A stretch of 64,000 nt of DNA from Hyperoodon ampullatus (GCA_949752795.1 OX457062.1:91253777-91317776), one strand, 5' to 3'. Shown: positions 46,602-58,832, counted from the first letter of the stretch. Numbers and translations are program-made. Notes: a model not told the origin generated them from the letters alone.

Positions 46602-47224
46602 GTCCCTGAGTTCTTGTGGAAGATTTCCAGTGCCCCCTCACCACCACCACCCCCCTGTCCCAAAATTACGTTTCCTCATGTTGGTTGATCAGTTCTCTAT
46701 CCCAGACACATTCCCCCAGCACAGCCACCAATGCCATGAGGGAAAGGCAGGAAAGATCACAGCAGAGTGCCCCATAGCTCTCATTTTGACCGTATATGTG
46801 CTTTGCTGCATTTCTCAAAGGTATAAGGGGTGATACCAAATAAAGAAGGCAGTGGAACTTTTCTCCATTGCTGGTTTGGAGGGCAGGAAACCACGTGTGT
46901 CTCACCTTCCCGTAAGGGTGAGAGTCCTTACCCTTAGGTGAACTCAGGGCAGACTGTGATATAATTGATGTTCTTTTGCAGGCAGGTAATACTCAAACTC
47001 AAGATGGATTCTGTCTACAAATAATACTTATAAGGTAAGGAAGAGAATGGATACAGGTCTTTGAGTTTCTTAGCTTAAAAAATGAAGTCAGACAAAGTTA
47101 TGGGGAAAATAGTATACTTAGGGAGTGAGGCTTTATATAATAGCACCAAGCTTTTGGAAAGCAACATGGAAAAATTTAGTTAGAGCCTAACACCTTTGCC
47201 CTTACATTCCTGCACTTATGAGCT

Positions 47225-47455
47225 TTGTTATTTGGAGGAATAGGGTTTGGGAGTTAGGGAGACCTGAATATAAATCCTAGCTCTATATTCACTGCCTACG
47301 TGACTTAGCCAAGCTACTTACTTTTCTAGGTTTCACTTTCTTTTCTGTGCAAAAGGAGAAAAATAATACACACTTCCTGGGTTGTGAAATTAAGTGATAC
47401 ACTACAAGTAAAGTGCCTGGCACGTAATAGGCACTCAACAAATTGATTTAGGTTT
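47225..47455 (+). repeat. MIR remnant
   Basis: 'tgacttagccaagctactta', then 'agtgcctggcacgtaatagg cactcaacaaa' type ending, follow MIR. Confidence 0.7.
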
Positions 47456-48079
47456 TGTTTCTCTTTTTTCAACAGTAATAATAATTATTTCTTATGTAAG
47501 AGAGAATGTTTATTTAACATTGAAAAGTTGCCAATAACCAAAATATTAAAAACAGAATGACTAAGGAAATCATGGTATTTTCACTCAAAGGAGAAATGCA
47601 ACTATTTAAAAATATAAACATACATCTACTATATATTTAATCACTTATGGTTATTTGTACAGATTTGTATATATTTGCTGGAAGTGGAACTATATTGCAC
47701 ATACACTAAAATCACAACATCGTGTTTGTGTGTGTGATTTTCTATATTGTACTAAGTGGTGTCATTATAGATTTCACTTGCTCATAATAATTGATTATTT
47801 GTAAGGTAATAAAATATTTTTAATCTAAAAAATGTCAAAATTAAATTCATTCCTTAATTTAAAAAGAAGAAAATTAGGGATGTGCAGATGGTCCCTAGGT
47901 AGTTCTCAATCTCTGGCGAAATATAACGTAAGCCAGTAACACCAAGCCCACACCTGCCACATCAAGACTAAATAACAGCAGATCAGTTCCAGAGCTGACA
48001 TGATTTCTAGAGATCTACCTGCTGGTATTCCTAAAAGGAAACCATCAACTGCCTTGTTTATTTGATTATTAGATGCCTG
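47456..48079. other. No recognised feature
   Basis: Very AT-rich sequence, possibly degraded L1 or DNA-transposon material that I cannot assign. Confidence 0.35.
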
Positions 48080-48260
48080 TTGCAGATATTTGTTATGCCT
48101 GCTATACTCTAGGTACCATGCTAGGCGATAAATCTGTAAGTATCCTGCCCTTGAGGAGCATATAACCTACTAAAGAAGGTAAACTATCCAAATATTTAAA
48201 CAGAAGGCCCTGGGAAAGTGCCCTAAGAGGTAGGCAAGGCACTTTAGGGATAGCATCCAT
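48080..48260 (+). repeat. L2 remnant
   Basis: 'ctaggtaccatgctaggcga' and ccttgaggagcatataacc match L2. Confidence 0.5.
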
Positions 48261-48784
48261 TGTCTTAATAAACCACAGGTAGGCATGAAGGTGGGGATGT
48301 GTTTCACAGGTTAAAAAAAAAAAAAATAAACCTTGCCTGGAAGCCATTTAGCAATGAAGGGGCAGAGCAGGGGAACTTGAACTCTTGTCTTCCAGCGACA
48401 CACTGTCTGCTCTCCTCACTTCTCACAGCCTCTCCCTACAGACAGTGATCTGGGCGTTCTCTTTGCCAGCATCTTCTCTCTAGGTCTTCCCTGTCCTCCT
48501 CAGACCCTGAGAAAGCATGTGATGTTCCAGCTCTCAAGAAGAGGCGATGGCTATGCTGCCTTTTAGGGATGTGGGATGCAGCTGCCACTGCCTGTTAGAT
48601 CAAGGACGAGCAGCAGGGTGTTCCTGGGTCGGTGGAGACCTGGGCACTCAAGAGGCTTGAATCCCTGACGGTCTTAGAAACGCAGATGGGGCATCTCAGG
48701 GGCATCTGGGCACAGCTGATTTAGCTCTAAAGTATTTGTTTCTGCTCTGTCTCAGTAGGAGGTTGGAGCAAAGAAGTCTCCTAG

Positions 48785-48945
48785 ACCCTCATCTTCCTCC
48801 TTTTACTCCATCCTGATTCCCTCACTCCCCTTTTCCTCCATCATTTCTTTCGTTTCTCCCTTTCTCAGGAAGATTTCTTCCCCTCTCTTTTTGCCCATTT
48901 CTTCTTCTGCTTCTATAAACTCATTTTTTCCTTGTCCTCGAAGCT
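48785..48945 (+). repeat. Pyrimidine-rich low-complexity tract
   Basis: About 160 bp is dominated by C and T with few purines. No exon follows recognisably, although polypyrimidine tracts can precede acceptor sites. Confidence 0.65.
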
Positions 48946-49239
48946 TCCCAATGGTCTGGGAAACAAGGCCCATTTCTCACAAGTAGATGTTAACAGGAAG
49001 CCATGCTAGCTGCAGGCAAAGGTCCTTGAGTTTGGAGCCAGCAGGTAATTAGGCTGTGTTATGGTAACTCAGCACCGACAGCCTGGACACAGGGCATATT
49101 CTAAAAACCAAAGACAAATAAACAATTGACGATCAAGTCTCCTTCTCAGAAACTCTGGTCTGGGTGTCAGGGCAAGAAAGGGCAGGCAAAACAGATAAGA
49201 CCAGACAGACCCTGAGGGCCAGGTAACAAAATAAAAACC

Positions 49240-49425
49240 CACATCTGTATAGCCCTTTGTAATTGAAACACTTCCACACAAATGAGCAATATGATTTTTA
49301 CAACACTCCAATAAAGAAAGTAGAATAGGTATAATGTTACTTTATAGACGAGAGGGCAGGATCAGAGAAATTATAGGACTTGCATGAGTCCCACAGTAAG
49401 AGGCAAAGGCGGGATTTCCAGCCAG
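49240..49425 (-). repeat. MIR remnant
   Basis: 'ataatgttactttatagacg', then gactgcatgag-like and ggcgggatttccagcc, resemble reverse MIR. Confidence 0.5.
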
Positions 49426-49657
49426 GTGCGCCCTTTCCAAATAACCGTAATTATGGAAAGTGCTTACCTGGTACTTAGGTGGTAAGACAATGACAGGTTG
49501 GGGCTTCTTAATTCCCCTTCAAAGGTCTTTTCACTACCTAAAAATGCCTACGTCATCAAATTATGTAATCAAATTTCTTTTTCTCTGGCTTTTGGTAAAA
49601 ATTATTCTAATCAGTGCTGCCTCCAGGCAAATAACAGATAAAAGTTAAAAGAGGACA

Positions 49658-49891
49658 GGGCTTCCCTGGTGGTGCAAGGGCTTCCCTGGTGGTGCAGTGG
49701 TTGAGAGTCTGCCTGCCAATGCAGGGGACACGGGTTCGTGCCCCGGTCTGGGAAGAACCCACATGCCGCGGAGCGGCTGGGCCCATGAGCCATGGCTGCT
49801 GAGCCTGCGTGTCCGGAGCCTGTGCTCTGCAATGGGAGAGGCCACAGCAGTGAGAAGCCCGCGTACCGCAGGAAAAAAAAAAAAAACAATA
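49658..49891 (+). mobile_element. CHR SINE with duplicated 5' head
   Basis: The first ~20 bp (gggcttccctggtggtgca) occur twice in tandem before the rest of the element. The target duplication aaaagaggaca is at 49647-49657 and 49892-49902, outside the doubled head. Confidence 0.94.
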
Positions 49892-49902
49892 AAAAGAGGA
49901 CA

Positions 49903-51009
49903 AAGACTATGGACCAGTCCAACCCTTGTGCTATTACTTCTAGTCTTCTGAAACCGTAACTATTGCACTTTAAGTGGAGGTTATAGAAGCAGCGTTCTAC
50001 TTTCTCCTGCAATGGGCTTTCTACTAAAGAGGACCTCTAGTCTTCAGAGGTCTGGCCTAGAAGAAGCCCAAGAATCTAAACTTGACCCCCTGGATCAGTG
50101 TTAGTATTAGGAGGCAGGATTATCCCTGCATGAATTCATTCTCAGCCATTTAGAGACAGTCTAAATCAACCTAGCAGATTCCCTATACATCCCAGTTATT
50201 GCACTTAATTATAAATGCTCATTACCCATCAGTGCCTTCATGCATTGGTAACCCTGCCAAATTTTTTCAACATGACCTATGGGCAATACCCACCCAAAAA
50301 AAGTCTGGGACAAGTGCGTCCCAGAATTCTTCCCTTGTTCCATTCTATTTTTAAGAAAGTAGTGAGCTATAACATGTCATCCATTTACACACTCAACTCA
50401 TCCAAGTTATTGTGAAAAATAAAATAAAATCTGATCGCTTGGTTGGATAATTATTGACTTCTGGGTTCCAATACTATAGTTTTAACATAAACTAGACCTT
50501 GTGCCTACATCAAATAAGAGAGGTGGCAGGGAAGCTACAAACCACGCAAACAAACAACCAGCTGTAAACACAGAGCAAAGGGGCTAGCAAAATCCCCGTG
50601 GGGATTCTAGACCGGTGTAATGCCCCACAATATCATTCTCTTCCATCTCACTTAATTTTCTATTAGTGTTCTGGCCTTTTCTGAGAGCAGCTGGGAAAAC
50701 TTGGGTCCAGAAAGATTGATCAGTCCTGCAAGTTTACAACAGCAAAACAGTGATTCCTGACTTAGGATTCACGATGAGCCTATACAGTCTGCTCCAACTG
50801 GTGTTTGAAAATTTAGCTATAATACCAAAGGCATTTCCTAAATCTCATTGACAGAGATCTATATTCTCTCATTTGAAAATGTCAAGATTATGATCCGCAC
50901 GCCTAGAAACTTCACCTCACTATAAGAAAACAGCCTTATAACCTTGGATTCAGGACCATGTGAAACCACCTTGGGGGCAACAAGCTCTTTGTCTGTCATT
51001 TATGGAAAA
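49903..51009. other. No recognised feature
   Basis: Unique sequence with no exon or repeat recognised. Confidence 0.4.
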
Positions 51010-51130
51010 ACCTAGCCTGTGAGGTCCTGGAGAGCAGAGGCTTTGCCTTGATGAAGGTTGGATTCGCACAGTCTAGCTCAGTACTTGATAAATAAAAGGA
51101 TTCAATAGATACCTTTTGAATCAGTGAATG
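51010..51130 (+). repeat. L2 3' end
   Basis: 'cctggagagcagaggctttg' then ctcagtacttgataaataaa fit the L2 ending. Confidence 0.5.
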
Positions 51131-51949
51131 GACCTGCACGTTTAATTTTGGGAGATGAGAGAGAGGAGAATCAGCCAACTGACTGCTTACAGCCCTGGCG
51201 TTCAGGGGCTCTGAGGTGGCCGGGCATATTTTGAAAAGGTCATTTTACCAGCCTATAACTGCAGGCTAAAGTAGACGGGAATGGCGATCATTGGTGGTGT
51301 GGAAAAACAAGTTCTTACTGCCCCCTGGTGGTCAGGATGATTTCAGATTCCCAAGTCCTCTAGCACTCCTAACACTGAATTTAAGCATCCTGGTAGCCAG
51401 GAGTCTGCAGGTTTCATTTACCCAACCCCTTCTCCAAACAGTAGAGTACTTGGCTTAAAGGCCAGAAAGATGCCACCCCAATCCCAAAGTCCTCGAAGGA
51501 GGCTTTTCGTCTCTATACTGAGAGAAGATGAATATGTCAAGGAGCTGAAATTGAACATTTTAAAGTGAATTGCCTTTCAATGAATGGTCTGTGGTTTCAA
51601 GAGCTCCTAGAAAAAAAGGAAAATATTCAAGGAAAATAATAATTTCCTGTCTGGAACATTCAGATGTCTATCTATTTAAGATTATCAGGTCAGGTCACCC
51701 TTCTGAGCAAAAAAGACATTCTGGAGCCCTTTCAGACTTTGAATTGTTAGCATTCCATGATTGCATTCCCACCTCATCGAAGGAGAAACTGAGGGTCCAA
51801 ACCAATTTTTGGAAAAATGATAGCTATCCTCTCAAACCTACAGAAGGTTTTCAGTTTTATTTTGTTTTATTTTAAATGTATGGTAAGTGAAAAAAACAAA
51901 AAAAAACAAAAAAACCAAACTGCTACAGAGGTTTCTAAGGCAGCATCAC
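51131..51949. other. No recognised feature
   Basis: Unique sequence ending in an A-rich 'aaaaaacaaaaaaaaacaaa' type stretch at about 51890-51915. Confidence 0.4.
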
Positions 51950-52060
51950 ATGTGCAGGGATTTTTGTGTTTTATCCCACTTGTTGCCTCTCCAGGACCTA
52001 GAGCAGTGTCTGACTCATCAATACATTTTTGGTGAATGAATGAATGAATGAGGCCTAAAG
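51950..52060 (+). repeat. L2 3' end with (GAAT)n
   Basis: 'aggacctagagcagtgtctg' and ggtgaatgaatgaatgaatg show the L2 terminus with its short tetranucleotide tail. Confidence 0.55.
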
Positions 52061-52189
52061 AGAAAGAGCTGTTTTTTAATGGAAATTATTGCTTATTGGA
52101 GAGGATGTCATCTCCTTCCTTGAGAATCTTTAAAAACAGGTTGAATTCTCATTTACCTTAAAAAGTATAGAATCTGACACTGGAAAGAA

Positions 52190-52335
52190 CCTTAGAAATC
52201 ATCAGTTTAATTTCCTCATTTGGTTTCATTCATTCACTTCACAGATGAGGAAAATGAAGGTCAGAGAGGTTAAACAACTCACCATAGGTCACACAGCAAT
52301 TTCATGGCAGACCCTACAGTGACTCCAAGTCTTCA
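52190..52335 (-). repeat. MIR remnant
   Basis: 'ttcacagatgaggaaaatga', ggtcagagaggttaaac and aggtcacacagcaat follow reverse MIR closely. Confidence 0.7.
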
Positions 52336-53664
52336 TTCCTGACACTTTCTAAAAGAGCAATGATGTTCAAAGTTTTTGGCTGTGACTTACAGTAAGAAAT
52401 ACATTGTGACCCAGTACACACCCACACAATTACAGACACACAACACTAAAAAGTTTCCTGAAACAAGACTCACCTTCTCCATGTAATAACGTACCCTGGT
52501 CTACTGTCTACTCTATTTCATTTTTTAAATAATATTCTGATCACAACTCACTAAATTAATTTCACAACTTAAAATTTTGAAACATTATAACCTCTCAGGC
52601 TGAAGTCCTCCAGAATCTTCTTCCAAGGAGAAAAGAACTAGAGTGAGCAGCTTCTTGGGACTCGTTGGCCCAAAGATCCCAGTTTTATGACTCAGTAGAG
52701 GCAGCAGTATCTCCCACCGTCAAGTTTCATTTCACTTCCAAGAACGCAGTCCAAGCAACCCTGCTCTCCAGCCGGGGTGAGTAACCACACTACGTGTTTC
52801 AGGACACAGACCAGGGCCATTGGTAGCAGCCTTGTCCTTGTCCTTGACTGGCCCTCTAACCCACACGTTAGCAGGGATTTGCGTCCTTACATAAAAGAGC
52901 ATGTCCTCATCTCTGATGCCGTCACTCTCCCCTAGCCTAGGAGCCTGGGGGGAGGGGCGGAGAGGGGAGCGGGAATAAGAGGAGCCCGGAAGGGGAAGCG
53001 CAGGACAAGTAGGTGGGTCTGAGGTCATCAGCTTCGTAAGTAGGTGTGAACAGACGGAGTGCTGAACGGTCGCCAGGAGCCAGGGAGCCTCCCCCCACCC
53101 CCGCACAGGGTTACACAGAGCCTCCTTCTCCTAAGCCCATTTGATCATTTCCCCCCATCTCTTCCCCTGACGTCCTCTACCAAATATTCTCCCTCTCTCT
53201 CTCTCACACACACACTAAGATGCTAAGATCGTTCACATGGAGGGAGATGGCTTCTCAGCTATTTCCCTTCTAACTGACAGGTTGGAACTTTCTCCTCTGA
53301 CTTCCCACTTTCCCGCTGAGAGTCAGCAAGACGGGATTTGGCAGGGGGCTGCTTTGCGGCAGCCAGGGCAGAAAGCCTCCCCATAGCAACCTGGGCACAT
53401 TCCCATGACTCCCTGACACAGGTGGAATTTCCAGGGCTGGCAACTCACCCCCTCTCAGAAGCAGCGCACAAGCTGCAGGCTACCCCACTCCCTTCCCAGT
53501 GAGTCTCAACCTGGCTGCGGGGCCTGCCCAGTAGTGAAGGCAATGAGCCAGGAAGGGAGCTGGACAATGCTTCAAATATTTATTGGCCCTTTCAGATATC
53601 CTCAGACAGCTTTGGAGTCTAGGGCTCCAGGTCTTGGGTTCTGTTCGTCAAAGGGGAAGATTAG
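52336..53664. other. No recognised gene
   Basis: Unique sequence, moderately GC-rich at 52900-53100, with a CT/CA simple repeat at about 53185-53215. No exon is recognised. Confidence 0.4.
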
Positions 53665-53795
53665 AATGAACTGGGAGGCAGGAGAGCACTACCCAGCTCT
53701 GCCATCAGTGTGCTGTGTGATGTTAAGTCAGTTACTTAACCTCTCTGGCTCTCAGTTACCTCATTTTTAACATGAGAGATTCAGTTTTTTAAAAA
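53665..53795 (+). repeat. MIR remnant
   Basis: 'gtgtgctgtgtgatgttaag tcagttacttaacctctctg' type sequence is the MIR core. Confidence 0.7.
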
Positions 53796-54077
53796 ACGAC
53801 TTCTCAACATTTCTTTATTATATTGCTATGCTTAAATAAAATTATATCATCACTCTCATAGTATACAAATCCCAGATTCACAATGAAGACATGCATCTTG
53901 ACCAAAATAAGTACAACATAATTAAAAGTCTGTTTCTGGAATTGGGCATTTTCCCCCATAATGAGATTTTTTTAATTTAACCATTTTTTTAAAAATTGAA
54001 GTCTAGTTAATTTACATTAGTTTCAGGTTACAGAAAAGTGATTCAATTATATATATTTATATATACACACACATATA

Positions 54078-54095
54078 TATACGTATATTCTTTTT
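54078..54095. repeat. Left target-site duplication of the CDC42EP3 retrocopy
   Basis: The 18 bases tatacgtatattcttttt recur exactly at 56301-56318 on the far side of the retrocopy. Its T-rich end merges with the retrocopy's poly(A) tail, read as poly(T) on this strand. Confidence 0.9.
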
Positions 54096-56300
54096 TTGTT
54101 GTTTTAACATTTACTCTTTATTGTGTTGTATGAAGTACCACGTAACGCAAGTATGTACTGTACTAAAATAGCCATATTTCCAAATAACATTATGTGGTGT
54201 AGACCACAGTCTCTACAGAAGCATTGTGAGTAACCTGTGCCTTTACACTTTACAATCAATCCATTGTTGGCTGCTGTGAAAAGTATGACAATAGATGAAG
54301 AAAAAAAAAATAAAGCTAAGTATGAATACATTTTTCCAAACATACACATACACAGCTTACAATGGAACCCCAATGGAAAGTCAAATGACCATATTTGATG
54401 TAGTACCTATAAAATGTAGACTTTGCAATAAAAAGCCAAAGGCACATAAAAATATATTTTAACTTTAAAAATAACTTAGTTACAGTAATACTTTGCTTGT
54501 GTCTTACCAACATGTAGCTGACAGTCAAAATTTTGCAATATAAAAAAAATTTTTTTGCAATATAGGGATATCTAAGAGCTACAAGCAAATCCCCGAAACC
54601 CATAAAGTTGTTCAAATGTGAAAACAGAGAAAAGTTTTAACACGGAAGAATTTGCTACGGTGAGCCCAAACAATATAATATAGAAAACAGTCTAGAAAAA
54701 AGGCATGGGTGTTAAATAAATGTTGACTTCCTCGTGCTCAGAAAACGCCAGAGTACTGTAAAGGTCCTTAATGTGACTGGCACAGCCCTGCATAAGTAGC
54801 GCCAGTCCTGGCCAAGCCAGATTTCTTACATGTCTGAATGTCTGAAAACAAAAATGTGAGCTGTACATCAGCAATGCTCTCCGAAAATGGGTTCTGACTC
54901 ACTTCCTCTCTTTGCCAGGATAGGTTTTTTTGTTTCTTTCACTGTTTTTGCAAACAGGGTATACCAGGTAAAAAAATATTCTGTAGGAACGTCATTTTAG
55001 AAAACCCATCACATGACAGCAAGTATAGCCAGCGAAGCTCTTCTCTTTGACTGTGGTTAGTTTTGTTTTGTTCTGTTTTTTGATACCTTTTATCCCAAAG
55101 GAAAAGAGCCGGCCGTGTCCTGTTACTTACTTTTATCCATGACATTCAGCACCTCATCCAGAAATGAGGGCCCAAGATCGAGCTGCAGGGAGAGGAGGGA
55201 ACCCGTGAGATCAGAGAGGGACTCCTCTGATTTAGTCTTTTCCTTGACGAGCTCGCACAGGGCGGAATGGTCAAACATGTCCTCCGCCACCCAGTCGGGT
55301 AGTGTTCGGAGAGGCTGCCCCTGCCCTGGCTGGACTGCGATGCGGACCCACTGGACCCCCACGAGATGTCCCCCTGGTGGACCGTCCTGTTCTCCAACAG
55401 ACTGCTTTTCTCCGGAGCCTTCTCCTCCATGACCGGCTCACAGCTAAGCCGGGGCAGCCTTCCCGGCCCTAAGGACTCCTGTTTGGAACTGAATGTCACC
55501 GGTGACAACAAGGGCAACATGAATGCTTGGGGCCCTCCGATGGTTGGGAGGGAGATGGCGTTTTTGAGCACCGGGGAGGGCATTTCTGTGAACATGGAGT
55601 CAGAGGTACTGTTGGCCCGGAAGAACACGTTATGCCCAGGGAACTGGCCCGTGCGTGCTTTCTCCTGGTTTCCAGGTAGAAGCTCATTTCCTTGAAGAAA
55701 GGAAATGTCTCCAGAGATGTCATGCTGGCCCTCTTTGCCGATGTGAATGGTGTGGCAGAGGTCTCCAAGGGGAGGGAGGGCTGATCATATCCGGAGACAA
55801 GATGTCCCTCAGTTTAAATTTCTTTCCTTTCTTGTTATTGGCAGCTTTCAGGTAAATTGGGGTCTTGGTTGGCATTTTGGAGTTTGAGGATGTCGATTTT
55901 GCAAAAGGGAAAAAGGGCCACTTTCTTCACAGATGTTATAGGTTTCCCAATATCCTTTTTGATAGGAGCGGTCACATCATTTTTCTCAAGTAGCTTCAGA
56001 AGTGGCTCTGAAACGAGATGGAGGTCTAAGAGGCTTTCCTGGACTTACAGCCAAGCAGGGGTTTCTGGAGAGCCGGTTACATCCGCCAGTCCCTTCCACA
56101 GCACGGAGAAACCAGCGGCGCCAAGGATCTGAGCCGCTGACCCCGGGGCCGGGCGCCCGGCACCGACAGTCCCTGAAGGCGCACGCAGTCCCTGCCCGCC
56201 ACTCACAGATCCAGCCGGGTCAGCCGGCACGGCACCTACTCACAGCATTATGCGCTCCTTGACGGCATGAAGGCGCCCAAGGCTGGGGTCTCCAGACTCC
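54096..56300 (-). pseudogene. CDC42EP3P: Processed pseudogene (retrocopy) of CDC42EP3
   Basis: The minus strand matches the mRNA of CDC42 effector protein 3 (a CDC42/CRIB-binding cytoskeletal regulator) without introns. The coding part spans 55875 (ATG) to 55123 (TAA), close to the ~254-codon parent. Matches include the start through [41 protein letters not shown] and the tail DEVLNVMD. A 4-bp duplication near 55776 shifts the frame after ISPP. A tyrosine codon is missing near 55690, a few codons are lost near 55310 and a base is lost near 55299. The protein is therefore not encoded. 3' UTR extends to a polyadenylation signal (AATAAA on minus, 54117-54122) and a short A-tail. GC-rich sequence at 55876-56290 is consistent with the spliced 5' UTR. 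A perfect 18-bp duplication (54078-54095 and 56301-56318) flanks it, showing LINE-mediated insertion. Confidence 0.93.
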
Positions 56301-56318
56301 TATACGTATATTCTTTTT
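56301..56318. repeat. Right target-site duplication of the CDC42EP3 retrocopy
   Basis: This is an exact copy of 54078-54095. It directly precedes the continuation of the interrupted L1 tail. Confidence 0.9.
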
Positions 56319-56458
56319 CAGATTTTTTTCCATTATAGGTTGTTACAAGATATTGAGTATAGTTCCCTGTGCTATACAGTAGGTCCTTGCTGTTTATCTA
56401 TTTTATATATAATAGTGTGTATATATTAATCCCAAACTCCTAATTTGGAGAGATTCAA

Positions 56459-56718
56459 ATTTTTTTTGAATTTTATTTTATATATATTTTTATACAGCAG
56501 GTTCTTATTAGTTATCTATTTTATACATATTAGTGTATATATGTCAATCCCAATCTCCCAGTTCATCCCACCACCACCACCCCCCGCCGCTTTCCCCCCT
56601 TGGTGTCCATACATTTGTTCTCCACGTCTGTGTCTCTATTTCTGCCCTGCAAACCGGTTCATCTGTACCATTTTTCTAGATTCCACATATATGTGTTAAT
56701 ATACAGTATTTGTTTTTA
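56459..56718 (-). mobile_element. 5'-truncated L1 3'-end fragment
   Basis: This ~260-bp fragment matches the 3' UTR of the large L1 at 16359-16620 (tacagcaggttcttattag, then the CCACCACCACC stretch). It starts with a T-run, so the element points to the minus strand. Flanking copies of gagagattcaa at 56448-56458 and 56719-56729 are its target-site duplication. Confidence 0.85.
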
Positions 56719-56729
56719 GAGAGATTCAA

Positions 56730-57721
56730 TTTTTAAAACAACAAAAATTAATTGGTCACCTTCAATGGTCCCTTCAGTAGTTCAGGGAATTAATTCATTA
56801 TCTTGAAAACTAGCAAATAAATGAAACAGTCAACATTTGTTGGGTTTTTTTTCCCCTATATCAACTACAACACTAGATAATCAAATCGTTGCCAAGGGGA
56901 AGCACCTCCTTTTTAAAGTATTCCAACAAATACATAGAAAATAAATGACGGGACATCGCCATTTTGCAACATCTGATGAACTGATGAATCTAGACAACAA
57001 GCATCATTGATTACTAAGGTCAATAAAAGAGAGACAGATGTTATGTGCTTCCCACCCATGAACTTGCCGAAAAGATCTACTCAGATCAAACCTAATCAGG
57101 TCAAACTTCTGGGTCCAGCAAGAAATTTGCAGGCAAAAAAGTGGACAGAGAACTGTTGAACTGCATTGTGAATGTGCAGGCAGCACAATCCAGACTGCGA
57201 GAAACTCCACAGGCCATGTGTCCCGAGTTCCTCTCAAAATAAAATGTAAGGAAAAGAAACCGATGAAAAGTGAACCTGGCGAGGAACAGGGACTCAGAAG
57301 ACATGTTGACTTTTTAAAATGGAAAAGACTACACTAGCATGTCGAGAGAGTTGTGGTCAAATGATAAAACTAAAAGGAAACACCAGAAAATTATGACAAC
57401 AGGAGTCAGCAGGGCGATTACTTTCAGGGCAGGGAGAGTCTACGGTTGGATCAGGAGACAGAACTGAAGTGGCTGATGGAGTTCTATTGCTTGGTTGTCC
57501 TCCCCTGCATTTGTATTTTAATTCATAATAAGGCGATTTTTTTAAATGAGAGAGTAGAAAAATCACCTTTACTTTCTGCCAGAGCTAGAAGGCTGGGTTC
57601 TGGAATTCTAAATCTGGAAAGTGACAGGTGTCGCGATGACGAGGTTGGTTGTGGGACCGCTAAGCGGCAGGAGGTGGGGGGCAGGAAGGCCAAGGATGTT
57701 CTGGCTGCAGAGCTGCGGAGA
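56730..57721. other. No recognised feature
   Basis: Unique sequence between an L1 fragment and a MIR. Confidence 0.4.
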
Positions 57722-57935
57722 CTTCGCCTTGACTCCTGACTGCCACTTTCTGGCTGGGACACCAGAAAACTCAGCTAACCTCTCTCATCTCATTTTCCTC
57801 ATCTACTAAGTAGAGATAATAGTTCTTGCCTTGTCATTGTGACAATCAAATAAGAGAACTCATCAGAGTTCATAGCGCAGAATCTGGCACACAGTAAGTA
57901 CTCAATATAATCATCCTATTATTATTATTATTACT
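57722..57935 (+). repeat. MIR remnant
   Basis: 'ctaacctctctcatctcatt', then 'gaatctggcacacagtaagt actcaat', follow MIR. An imperfect (ATT)n repeat follows to 57961. Confidence 0.7.
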
Positions 57936-57961
57936 AGTACTACTACTACTATTGTTATTAT
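57915..57961 (+). repeat. Imperfect (ATT)n/(TAC)n simple repeat
   Basis: Runs of tattatt and tactact units follow the MIR tail, where such repeats often arise. Confidence 0.8.
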
Positions 57962-58197
57962 CTATCTGATGATTAGGATGCCCCTAATGTGGACAGAAGG
58001 AAACCAGAAGGTGGATTTCTCCTTCAAAAAGGGAATACGAGGACATGGCCCCTTTGGGACACTAGTGACCGGGGCGGTTGTAGAAGGTGCAGCTTCGCAA
58101 GCCTTCTGCTGGCTCTCCCGTGTGACGTGTCCCCAGTGGACATGCTCCCTACTTGATCCACTCATCCTCATCCCCATTAAGCACTCAACCAGGCTTC

Positions 58198-58250
58198 CAC
58201 TCGAAGCCACTCTCATCAGAAGCCACTCCCATCAGAAGCCACGCTCATCA
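58198..58250 (+). repeat. Three-copy ~17-bp tandem repeat
   Basis: Units of the form gaagccactctcatca recur three times with single changes (ctctcatca, ctcccatca, cgctcatca). Confidence 0.8.
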
Positions 58251-58664
58251 GTCTGATGGCTTCTTGTTCTTGGTTCTTCTGCTCTCCGGGGGGTGCGGAA
58301 ACCTCAGGGGACCACTCACCGCATCCATGAGTCACTGGAGCCACTTTGTGTGAGGAAGCCTCCGGGACAAGCAAACACCGTGAGAGGCAGAAGAGCCTGG
58401 TGGCTAAGGGCATGAGCTCTGCACAGGGCTGATGACCCACACCCACCCCCGGGTTACCTTAAGGATGAAGTTCTGAGTGGACACACACAGCCTTTGGAAT
58501 CTGGGGAGCACCAGACCCTTGTCAGGAATTGCTGTGATGCCTCTGGCATCAGAACGGCCAGATGTCTTCTGCTCTCCTTACTTTAACTTCTTGGGCAGGG
58601 AAAGTAATAGACTCCTGTGCCATTTGGGGCTAAGCTTAGTCAGTCTTCCTTCAAGTTATTATTC

Positions 58665-58832
58665 AGACAATTTCCTCTTACCTGTGAGACCATGGGCAAG
58701 TTATTTAACCTCACTGTGCCCTCATTTCTTCATCTATAAAATCTACATAGAGAATCTGCTTCATACGGTTGTCATGGAGATTAACTGAATTAAAAAAGAC
58801 AAATTGCTTTAAACAATGCCTGGCACGTTGTC
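58665..58832 (+). repeat. MIR remnant
   Basis: 'catgggcaagttatttaacc', ttcttcatctataaaat and aatgcctggcacgttg follow MIR. Confidence 0.7.

Larger units (their letters stand above)
53965..56447 (-). mobile_element. L1 3'-end fragment split by the CDC42EP3 retrocopy
   Basis: The parts at about 53965-54095 and 56301-56447 form one L1 3' UTR when the retrocopy and one copy of its target duplication are removed. The left part has the 'agtctagttaatttacattag' type and the right part the 'ttacaagatattgagtatag' type. The same L1 tail occurs at 3700-3965. The L1 was therefore present before the retrocopy landed. Confidence 0.8.
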
